Assembly (NCBI GenBank): GCA_014360745.1
Contig: JACIWY010000124.1
Coordinates: forward strand, 1 to 9,004
DNA length: 9,004 nucleotides
Direction: 5' to 3'
Source: Chloroflexota bacterium
GTDB lineage: Bacteria; Chloroflexota; Anaerolineae; UBA1429
Positions 1 to 7,000 of the stretch are shown in pieces. The first letter of the stretch is position 1. Every line of letters starts with the position of its first letter. The position numbers and the translations under genes are program-made. Under the pieces are notes generated by a model. It ran no database searches. It worked only from the letters and a program-made list of their open reading frames with translations, and was not told where the DNA came from.

Positions 1-125
1 TGGTGAACGACCTGGGGGTCGAGCACGATGACTGGACGGAGGGTTTGTTAGGGCGTGCAGGCTATATTGCCGGCTATGCCAAACCCGATCACGATAGCGG
101 AGAGATCATTCCCAAGACGACCTAA
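1..125 (+). CDS. C-terminal fragment of an unidentified protein (5' end outside window)
   Basis: A reading frame is open from the left edge (first full codon at position 3) to a TAA at 123-125. It encodes about 40 residues: an acidic stretch VEHDDWTEG, then a Gly/Tyr-rich LLGRAGYIAGYAKP, ending in GEIIPKTT. Its codon use resembles the downstream genes, and it reads more like real protein than the competing upstream extension of the next gene, which occupies another frame here. It ends 22 bp before the preferred pncB start, so it is probably the preceding gene of the same operon. I do not recognise the family from this tail and assign no function. Confidence 0.6.
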   Translation, partial: VNDLGVEHDDWTEGLLGRAGYIAGYAKPDHDSGEIIPKTT

Positions 126-147
126 AAAATGGAAAGGCGCGGATGCG

Positions 148-1713
148 ATGAACCCAGAGCAACAAAAGCTGGCCGAGGGCATCCTTTTTACAGATATGTA
201 TCAGCTGACCATGGCCCAGCTCTACTTCCGCACCGGCTTGCAGGAGCGCCCCGCCCAGTTTGATCATTTTTTCCGCACCTATCCGAACTATGGCAGCCAT
301 CAGGCAGGCTACTGCATCAATGCCGGCCTGGAATGGCTGTTGGATTGGATGAAAAGGGCGCGTTTCCACGAGGAGGAGCTCGAATGCCTCCGAGGGGAAA
401 AAAGCAGGACAGGTGGACGCCTTTTTGGCGACGATTTCATTGCCTGGCTGCGCAAAAACGGTTCCTTTGAGGGCATCTCGTTGCAGGCCATCCCTGAGGG
501 CAGGGTGGTGCATCCCAATGTGCCACTTACTGTGGTGCGCGGGCCGATGGCCATGGCGCAGATTCTAGAAACACCGCTGCTCAACGCGCTCAACTACCCC
601 ATTTTGGTGGCGACCAAGGCAGCACGGGTACGCGCAGCGGCGACATCCACAGGGCGGGGCGCGTTGCTGCTGGAGTTCGGATTGCGACGTGCCCAAGAGC
701 GGGCAGGCAATGCCGGTGCGCGCGCGGCGCTTATCGGTGGCGCCGATTTCAGTTCGAACACAGGACTTTCTTATGCTTTGGGCTTTTCCCCCAAGGGTAC
801 GCATGCACATAGTATGGTACAGGCTTTTATGGCCTTGGGTGCAAGCGAGTTGGATGCTTTTCAGGCTTATGCCGATGTGTACCCCGACGACTGTCTATTA
901 TTGGTGGATACGGTCAATACCTTAGAAAGTGGCGTCCCGAATGCCATTCGTGTGTTTGAGCGGCTGCGGTGCAAGGGGCACAAGCCCGTTGGCATCCGGC
1001 TGGACTCAGGGGATTTAGCCCATCTGGCGGTCGAAGCGGCTAAAATGCTGGATGCAGCCGGGTTCCCCGATACCGTCATCGTTCTCTCCAACCAACTCGA
1101 TGAGTTAGTTATCCTCCAAGTTCTGCAACAAATCCACCGGGAAGCGGCACTGCAAGGCTTGGATGCCGAACATATCATCAACCGCCTGGTGTATGGGGTC
1201 GGCACGCGCTTGATCACCTCCGCGGGCGATGCCGCGTTGGATGGTGTCTACAAGCTGGTGGCAGTGCAAAAGGATGGCGAATGGGTGCCGGCTATCAAAA
1301 TGTCCGAGACGCCGGCCAAAACGCCGAATCCAGGACACAAAAAGGTGTGGCGCTTGTATGATAAAAGAGGATACGCCACGGCCGATCTTCTCGGCCTTTA
1401 TGACGAAGAGCCCCTGGAAGCGGAGGAGATCATGCTGCGCCATCCGATTGAGGCCACCGAGTGGCGTGTCTTGGCTCGCGACGAGATCACGGCTGTGGAG
1501 GAGCTCCTTGTCGATGTGCTCGATGAAGGCAAGCTGGTCTATGACCTGCCCTCCATCGAGGAGATGCGCGCCGTGCGCGACCGCGATCTCGAACGTCTTG
1601 ACGAGGGGGTCAAGCGGTTGATCAATCCTCATATTTATCATGTCTCGTTAACGCAAACGCTATGGGATTTGAAACAGGAACTGATCGCCAAGTATCGCCG
1701 TGATTTTGTATAA
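148..1713 (+). CDS. pncB: Nicotinate phosphoribosyltransferase (NAPRTase)
   Basis: This cytosolic enzyme of the Preiss-Handler NAD salvage route joins nicotinate to PRPP, giving nicotinate mononucleotide, with ATP hydrolysis driving the reaction. From the ATG at 148 it is 521 residues. Family signatures in order are TDMYQLTM (15-22, N-terminal nicotinate-binding region), FGLRRAQ (177-183), IGGADFSSN (196-204), GTHAHS (217-222), GIRLDSGDLA (282-291) and YGVGTRL (349-355). His221 in GTHAHS matches the histidine that is transiently phosphorylated in enterobacterial NAPRTase. The length is greater than the ~400 residues of the E. coli enzyme and fits the longer NAPRTase subgroup with an added C-terminal domain, here roughly residues 390-521. 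In-frame starts at GTG 55 and ATG 76 would overlap the upstream gene and add a basic, non-conserved leader. ATG 148 has a GGAAAGG site about 10 bp upstream and begins just before the conserved region. Nicotinamide phosphoribosyltransferase is unlikely given these motifs. Confidence 0.95.
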   Translation: MNPEQQKLAEGILFTDMYQLTMAQLYFRTGLQERPAQFDHFFRTYPNYGSHQAGYCINAGLEWLLDWMKRARFHEEELECLRGEKSRTGGRLFGDDFIAWLRKNGSFEGISLQAIPEGRVVHPNVPLTVVRGPMAMAQILETPLLNALNYPILVATKAARVRAAATSTGRGALLLEFGLRRAQERAGNAGARAALIGGADFSSNTGLSYALGFSPKGTHAHSMVQAFMALGASELDAFQAYADVYPDDCLLLVDTVNTLESGVPNAIRVFERLRCKGHKPVGIRLDSGDLAHLAVEAAKMLDAAGFPDTVIVLSNQLDELVILQVLQQIHREAALQGLDAEHIINRLVYGVGTRLITSAGDAALDGVYKLVAVQKDGEWVPAIKMSETPAKTPNPGHKKVWRLYDKRGYATADLLGLYDEEPLEAEEIMLRHPIEATEWRVLARDEITAVEELLVDVLDEGKLVYDLPSIEEMRAVRDRDLERLDEGVKRLINPHIYHVSLTQTLWDLKQELIAKYRRDFV

Positions 1714-1714
1714 T
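1709..1714 (+). promoter_or_regulatory. Possible internal -10 box (TATAAT)
   Basis: A perfect TATAAT hexamer spans the pncB stop codon, 52 bp ahead of the next start. In such GC-rich sequence this is uncommon. No good TTGACA-like -35 lies 16-18 bp upstream; the nearest TTGAAA (1669-1674) is 34 bp away. There is no extended -10 TG in the right place. It may be a weak internal promoter for the phosphoribosyltransferase-to-glucan-synthase unit, or chance. Confidence 0.2.
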
Positions 1715-1754
1715 GACACCGGAGGGAAGGGCGGTGGGCTTGAGGGGTTGATGA

Positions 1755-1766
1755 GGGGGTGAGGAG
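1755..1766 (+). promoter_or_regulatory. Ribosome binding region of the phosphoribosyltransferase gene
   Basis: The purine-rich run GGGGGTGAGGAG lies directly against the ATG at 1767. The best-spaced Shine-Dalgarno part is GGGGGTG (1755-1761); the GAGGAG hexamer itself touches the start codon and is probably too close to be used optimally. It supports 1767 as the start. Confidence 0.5.
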
Positions 1767-2447
1767 ATGGCTATCTATCGCGATCGCTTGGATGCCGGCC
1801 GCCGATTGGCCGAACATCTGCAGGAATATGCGGGCCGTCAGGACGTTTTGGTGTTGGCCTTGCCGAGAGGTGGCGTGCCCGTGGGCTATGAGGTGGCTCG
1901 GGCTCTTTCTGCGCCGCTGGATGTGTTTGTGGTGCGCAAGCTGGGGACGCCGGGGCAACCCGAGTTGGCCATGGGCGCCATTGCTACGGGAGGTGTGCGG
2001 GTATTAAACCCCGATGTGCTGCGCGTGTTGCACATCTCAGAGGCCACCATCGAAGCGGTGACCCGGCGCGAGCTTCAGGAGTTGGAGCGGCGGGAGAGGA
2101 TGTATCGCGGAGACCGCTCACCAGTCGATGTCAAAGGGCGCATCGTTATCCTGGTGGATGACGGCCTGGCTACCGGTGCCACGATGCGGGCGGCCGTTCA
2201 GGCTCTACGACAACAGGGGCCCCAAAAGATCGTTGTCGCCGTGCCCACCGCCTCGCCCGATGTCTGTCGCGAATTCGAGAGCATCGCCGACCAAATAGTG
2301 TGCGCCGCTATGCCGGTGCCCTTTTATGCGGTGGGTGCATCGTATGAACGTTTTGATCAGATGACCGATCAAGAGGTGAGAGAGTACCTCGAAAAGGCGA
2401 GAAGGCCGACCTCGACTGACGGCCAGGAGGGGACTTGTGCGCGTTAA
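1767..2447 (+). CDS. Phosphoribosyltransferase-family protein (PRTase fold, PRPP-binding)
   Basis: A 226-residue type I phosphoribosyltransferase-fold protein, predicted cytosolic. The PRPP-binding loop is clear at residues 127-140: hydrophobic strand VILV, the acidic pair D131-D132, then GLATGATM. Upstream are LPRGGVPVG (32-40), the usual PPi-loop region of this subgroup, VVRKLG (55-60) and ELAMGAI (66-72). This pattern belongs to the stand-alone 'phosphoribosyltransferase' group often annotated without a known substrate, not to hpt, apt, upp or pyrE. In mycobacterial proteins such as Rv0571c a PRTase domain of this type is fused to a dienelactone-hydrolase-like domain. Here the two are separate genes overlapping by 11 bp, which supports a shared role. 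The acceptor is unknown; a nucleobase or a regulatory PRPP-sensing role are both possible. The last 15 or so residues (PTSTDGQEGTCAR) are low-complexity and overlap the next gene. Confidence 0.85.
   Translation: MAIYRDRLDAGRRLAEHLQEYAGRQDVLVLALPRGGVPVGYEVARALSAPLDVFVVRKLGTPGQPELAMGAIATGGVRVLNPDVLRVLHISEATIEAVTRRELQELERRERMYRGDRSPVDVKGRIVILVDDGLATGATMRAAVQALRQQGPQKIVVAVPTASPDVCREFESIADQIVCAAMPVPFYAVGASYERFDQMTDQEVREYLEKARRPTSTDGQEGTCAR
2425..2432 (+). promoter_or_regulatory. Strong Shine-Dalgarno supporting a GTG start
   Basis: AGGAGGGG inside the end of the phosphoribosyltransferase gene is followed after 4 bp by GTG at 2437. The strong site at workable spacing is the reason for choosing the GTG over later in-frame starts, and it implies translational coupling through the 11-bp gene overlap. 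Confidence 0.65.
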
Positions 2448-3126
2448 GGAGCAATTCGTGCTGGTGCAGGCCGGCGAGGCCGCATTGGAAGGGATATTGA
2501 GCCTCGTTGAAGGGGCAAAAGGGCTGATCCTTTTTGCCCATGGGAGCGGGAGCAGTCGCCATAGCCCGCGCAATCGGTTCGTCGCCCAAAGACTCCACGA
2601 ACGGGGCTTCTCAACATTGCTCTTTGATCTCCTGACTGCGGAAGAGGATCGGATCGATCGCCTGACGCGCAATTTGCGCTTTGATATCGGCTTGCTTACC
2701 GAACGGTTAGTGCACACGACGGATTGGGTTTTGGAGCAGCCGGAGGCAAAGGGGCTCAAGATCGGTTATTTCGGAGCCAGCACTGGTGCGGCGGCGGCGT
2801 TGATAGCCGCCGCACAACGCCCGGAAATCGTTTCGGCGATTGTATCACGAGGGGGGCGACCGGATCTGGCCAGTGCGGCTTTGCCCCAAGTGCGAGCCCC
2901 CACGCTGCTCATCGTCGGCGGGCGAGACTATCAGGTGTTAGAGTTGAATCGCCAGGCCAAAGCCCAGATGCGTGTGACGTGTACTCTGAGCATCGTCGAG
3001 GGGGCAACGCATCTCTTTGAGGAGCCTGGTGCTCTGGAGCGCGTGGCGGAGCTTGCCGGCGATTGGTTTATTCGCTACATCGGCGCCCCGGATATCGTGG
3101 TTAGAAAGGACGTGAACGATGATTGA
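2437..3126 (+). CDS. Alpha/beta hydrolase, dienelactone-hydrolase-like, serine nucleophile
   Basis: A 229-residue single-domain alpha/beta hydrolase. The order of elements is typical: strand LILFAH with HGSGSS (35-40, oxyanion-hole region), helix, strand TLLFDL (60-65), nucleophile elbow G113-A-S115-T-G117, strand APTLLIVGG with Asp164 in GGRDY, and His192 in GATHLFEE. Ser115, Asp164 and His192 form a complete triad. There is no signal peptide or membrane segment, so it should be cytosolic. Databases often call this group 'dienelactone hydrolase', but true dienelactone hydrolases use a cysteine nucleophile and this one has serine, so a general esterase or acyl-hydrolase activity on an unknown substrate is safer. 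It overlaps the phosphoribosyltransferase gene by 11 bp upstream and the stress-protein gene by 8 bp downstream. A C-terminal tail of about 14 residues (APDIVVRKDVNDD) extends beyond the fold, partly within the overlap. Confidence 0.85.
   Translation: MRVKEQFVLVQAGEAALEGILSLVEGAKGLILFAHGSGSSRHSPRNRFVAQRLHERGFSTLLFDLLTAEEDRIDRLTRNLRFDIGLLTERLVHTTDWVLEQPEAKGLKIGYFGASTGAAAALIAAAQRPEIVSAIVSRGGRPDLASAALPQVRAPTLLIVGGRDYQVLELNRQAKAQMRVTCTLSIVEGATHLFEEPGALERVAELAGDWFIRYIGAPDIVVRKDVNDD
3103..3110 (+). promoter_or_regulatory. Shine-Dalgarno of the universal stress protein gene
   Basis: AGAAAGGA ends 8 bp before the ATG at 3119 and lies within the 3' end of the hydrolase gene. It fixes the start at 3119, which also begins exactly at the conserved first strand of the Usp fold. 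Confidence 0.55.
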
Positions 3127-4075
3127 GCATATGTTGGTGCCGCTGGATGGTTCTTCTCTGGCAGAGTGTGTGTTGCCCCATGTGGTCGCGCTGGGCAAGG
3201 TTTTTTCGCCGCGTATCAGCTTGGTGCGGGTGGTCGAACCTGTAGAAAGCATATCGACGACCCGTGCTATCGATCTGCTTGACTGGCAGATGCTGCGCAC
3301 CGAGGCCGAGGCCTACTTGGACGGTGTAACAGGACAATTGGCCGAAGTTGGTATCAAGGCGGATCGGGTGGTGCTGGAGGGTCAACCCGCCAAGCGTATC
3401 GTCGATTTTGTCCGAGAGCAGGGTGTCGATTTGGTGATATTGAGCAGCCACGGACGAAGTGGGTTGAGCGAATGGGGCATCAGCAGCGTCGTGCAAAAGG
3501 TGGTGCTCAGAGCGCTGGTGCCGATTTTTGTGGTGCGCGCTTATGGAAGCGAGCATGAGACCCTGGAGGGGCTCACCTATCGGCGACTCTTGGTGCCTCT
3601 GGATGGTTCACAACGGGCCGAGTGTGCGCTGGCGCCGGCCATTACATTATCCGAGGCATATAATGCCGATCTCTATGTGACCCACATCGTCGCGCGTCCG
3701 GTGGTGCCCCGGCGCGTGCCCTTGACGCTCGAGGAACAGGGGTTGATCAATCGTTTGACAGAGCTCAACGAACAAGAGGCGCGTGTTTATCTTCGAGATG
3801 TCATGGCGCGTTGTCGCCCCTGTACGGAGACTATTTTGCGCGTGGCCGACAGTGCATCCTGCGAATTGCACAGGATCATTGACGAGCGTGATGTCGACCT
3901 GGTAGTGCTCAGCGCACATGGCCATACGGTCGAAAGAAGCTGGCCCTATGGCAGCGTGGCTCTTAATCTTATTTTCTATGGAGCCACGGCGTTGTTGATC
4001 ATCCAAGATTTGACACCTGGTGAAATTGAGCCGAGCGAGGCAGAGTTAGCTTCAAAGGAGAGAAAAGGACATTAG
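3119..4075 (+). CDS. Tandem (two-domain) universal stress protein, UspA family
   Basis: A 318-residue cytosolic protein made of two UspA domains, about residues 1-142 and 154-305, each opening with the strand LVPLDGS and followed by xAEC. Usp proteins of the ATP-binding class carry G-x2-G-x9-G-S/T. In domain 2 the motif is nearly intact: S265-A-H-G268, nine residues, then G278-S279. In domain 1 it reads S109-S-H-G112, nine residues, then S122-S123, so the phosphate-contacting glycine before the final serine is replaced. This suggests unequal nucleotide binding by the two halves. The family is associated with survival under energy limitation and other stress; no specific partner can be read from sequence. 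The short acidic and basic tail after residue 305 (EIEPSEAELASKERKGH) looks disordered. The gene overlaps the hydrolase by 8 bp and ends 3 bp before the glucan synthase start. Confidence 0.93.
   Translation: MIEHMLVPLDGSSLAECVLPHVVALGKVFSPRISLVRVVEPVESISTTRAIDLLDWQMLRTEAEAYLDGVTGQLAEVGIKADRVVLEGQPAKRIVDFVREQGVDLVILSSHGRSGLSEWGISSVVQKVVLRALVPIFVVRAYGSEHETLEGLTYRRLLVPLDGSQRAECALAPAITLSEAYNADLYVTHIVARPVVPRRVPLTLEEQGLINRLTELNEQEARVYLRDVMARCRPCTETILRVADSASCELHRIIDERDVDLVVLSAHGHTVERSWPYGSVALNLIFYGATALLIIQDLTPGEIEPSEAELASKERKGH
3134..3609 (+). repeat. Internal domain duplication in the Usp gene
   Basis: The 20-bp segments at 3134-3153 and 3590-3609 (TTGGTGCC[G/T]CTGGATGGTTC) differ at one base and mark the first strand of each Usp domain. 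The protein similarity continues (AEC, then a hydrophobic helix) but the DNA similarity soon decays, so this is an old tandem domain duplication with a conserved core and not a recent repeat. Confidence 0.7.
4054..4069 (+). promoter_or_regulatory. Shine-Dalgarno region of the glucan synthase gene
   Basis: AAAGGAGAGAAAAGGA near the end of the stress-protein gene contains two purine-rich candidates; AAAAGGA (4063-4069) is 9 bp from the ATG at 4079. With only 3 bp between stop and start, translation is likely coupled. Confidence 0.55.
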
Positions 4076-4078
4076 CTT

Positions 4079-7000
4079 ATGCGTGACGAGGAAGGGCGAA
4101 CGCAGCATATCCATGAGGAACAGCTCCATGAAAGCGCACGTATCGCCGTCCGGTGGGCCAGGACACACCGTGTATCCCGCGAGGTAAGCGCGGCGCCATC
4201 GCCGCTGGCGCGCCTGGAGTCGTGTCGCGAGCGGTTGGCTCGCGCTCATGAGCGGTTTCAGCAGCAAGCCGATGAGGGCGGCGCCCTGTCCGTTGCCGGC
4301 GAATGGCTTTTGGACAACTATTATGTGATTTTACAAGCTTTTCGGTTGGTGCGCGAGGACTTGCCGGAGGGATATTACAAACGGCTGCCCAAGCTGGCGG
4401 AGGGGGAGTTTTCCGGCCATCCTCGTGTCTATGCGCTGGCGCGCGAGATAGTGGCCTATACCGGGGGCCGTTTGAGCGACCAGATTCTGCGCGAACTGTT
4501 GCGAGCGTATCAGGCCGAGCAGCCGTTGACCATGGGCGAGATTTGGGCTCTGCCGACGATGTTGAGGGTCGCTCTTTTAGAGTTGTTGGCCGCCAGCGTC
4601 GACCCGGGTGGAGAACGTGCGTCGGGCGTGGAGGCGATACCGGGCACCGTCCCTTCGGATCTACTGGCGGAGCAGATGATCTCGCGGTATGTGCCCAGCT
4701 TGCACCAGTTGGCCACGCTCGATTGGGATGCTTTCTTTGACGCGGTCAGCCTGGTGGAAGAAGTTCTATGTGAGGACCCCGATGGTTCATACGCCAGGAT
4801 GGAGTTCGACTCGCGCGATCGCTATCGCAAAGTGATCGAGGAATTGGCATTGCGGAGCGAGGCCGAGGAACTTCAGGTAGCCCAGGCGGCCATCGAACTG
4901 GCCAAGGCCCATGGATCGTCGTCAGCAGGGCCCACGCGCCAAAGGCATGTGGGCTATTATCTCGTTGATGAGGGGCGGGCCAAACTGGAAGGTGTGATCC
5001 GCTATCGCCTTGCGCCTTTCCAAAGGTTTGTGCGCCTGTTAGGAAGGCATCGCCTGGCGCTTTATTTGGGTAGTATCGGCATGGTGGCCGCCTTGGTGCT
5101 CGTTGCCTTGCTGTTCTCTGCCCAATCTTGGCAAAGCTCGATCGGTCAGCTCTTGGTGTTGGCCTTGTTGGCGGCTGTGCCCGCTCTGGGCCTGGCGGTG
5201 AATCTGGTCAATGTGGTTGTTACGCGAGTATTGCCTCCGCGAGTATTGCCCAAGCTCGATTTGAGCGAAGGCGTGCCGGCCGAGTTCCGCACCATGGTCG
5301 TTATCCCTGGTTTATTGGGGGACGAGAGAGATGTGGATGAGCTGTTGCAACAGATCGAATTACACTATCTCAGCAGCCGGGATGCGAACCTCGGTTATGC
5401 GCTCTTGACCGATTTCCCCGATGCGCCCCAGGAGACGATGCCGGGAGATGAGGTGCTGATCGAGCGGGCGGTGTCGGGTATCAGGGCACTCAACGAGCGC
5501 TATCCGCGTGAGGGCGCGAATCCCTTCTATCTATTTCACCGCAAACGGTTGTGGAACCCGGCGGAGAACGTTTGGATGGGTTGGGAGCGCAAAAGGGGCA
5601 AGCTGGAAGAATTCAACAAGCTGTTGCTTGGTCAAGGGGATACGAGCTTTGCGATCCAAATCGGCGATCTGAGTTTTTTATCTCAAGTTCGCTACGTTAT
5701 CACGCTAGACGCAGATACGGTGTTGCCTAGAGATACGGCGTCGCGGCTCATCGGTGCGTTGGCCCATCCCTTGAATCGCGCCGTGTTTTCGCCGGATGGT
5801 CGACGAGTTATCGCCGGCTATACGGTGTTACAGCCGCGCGCCGAGATCAAGCCGACGACGGCCAGTCGTTCGCTGTTCACCGATGTGTTCTCCGGGGATA
5901 TAGGTATCGATCTCTATACCCGTGCGGTGTCGGACCCCTATCAAGATCTGTTCGGCGAGGGGATTTTTGTCGGCAAGGGGATTTACGATGTCGCGGCCTT
6001 TACCCGCAGCTTGGAGGGGCGCGTGCCGGAGAACGCGTTGCTCAGTCATGACCTGTTTGAAGGAATCCATGGGCGCGCGGGGCTGGTGACCGACGTTCTG
6101 CTGTATGAAGATTACCCGCCCAATTATCTGGCCTATGCCCATCGTCTTCATCGCTGGGTGCGAGGGGATTGGCAGCTTTTGCCCTGGCTGGGAAGGCGGG
6201 TGCCTTCTCGAGAGGGAGGCAAGAGGCCGAACGACCTCTCGGCGCTCGATCGTTGGAAAATCCTAGACAATCTGCGTCGCAGCCTCCACCAACCGATGAT
6301 GCTCTTGTTGTTGGTTGTGGGCTGGTTATGGCTTCCTGGGTCGCCCCTTTTTTGGACATTGGCCTCTCTGGCTCTTTGGGGTTTGCCGACGTTATGGGCC
6401 TTGCTAGAGGGATTGGTACAACACGCGCTGGGCCGCGCTGGCTTGGGCAGAGCGGTACGCCAAGCGTTGCGCACTCTGTTATTCATTGTGCTGATACCCT
6501 ACGAAGCATTGCTGATGACCGATGCCATAATCAGTACCCTGATCCGCTTGTATATCACACGGCGCAAGTTGCTGCAATGGACGACGGCTGCGCACACCGT
6601 GCGCCTGTTTGGGGGAGAGCGGCAAGTTGCCGTGCTCTGGGGGCAGATGAAGGGTGCCTTGTTCCTGAGCCTTGGGATCGCGGTGCTGATCGCTATTTTA
6701 AGGCCTTTGAGCTTGGTGGTGGCGGCGCCCTTTTTGCTGGTATGGTGCCTTTCGCCGCAGATCGTTTATGTGATCGAGCGTCCGCGCCGGATAAAGCGCC
6801 AAGAGCTGAATGCCAACGAGATCGAGGAACTGCGGCGTTTGGCGCGGCGCACATGGCTCTACTTTGAACGTTTTGTCGGCCCTGAGGATAACTGGTTGCC
6901 GCCCGATCATTTTCAAGAGGATCCTCGGGGCTTGGTCGCTCATCGCACGTCGCCAACGAACATTGGCTTGTTACTCATGTCCACATTGGGGGCCTATGAT

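Noticed and set aside
1105..1641. Antisense open frame of 178 codons opposite pncB
   Set aside because: It lies opposite conserved NAPRTase sequence and shows no protein family pattern.
1714..1766. Possible rho-independent terminator between pncB and the PRTase gene
   Set aside because: No GC-rich inverted repeat followed by a T run is present; the gap is mostly G-rich sequence leading into the ribosome binding site.
4010..4015. TTGACA-like hexamer near the end of the Usp gene, considered as a promoter for the glucan synthase
   Set aside because: No -10-like sequence follows at 16-18 bp, and the bases are explained by the coding sequence.
6169..6867. Off-frame + strand open frame of 232 codons
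   Set aside because: It overlaps the membrane segments of the glucan synthase in another frame; its composition is Ala/Arg/Gly-rich with no domain, while the main frame gives expected hydrophobic helices and family motifs.
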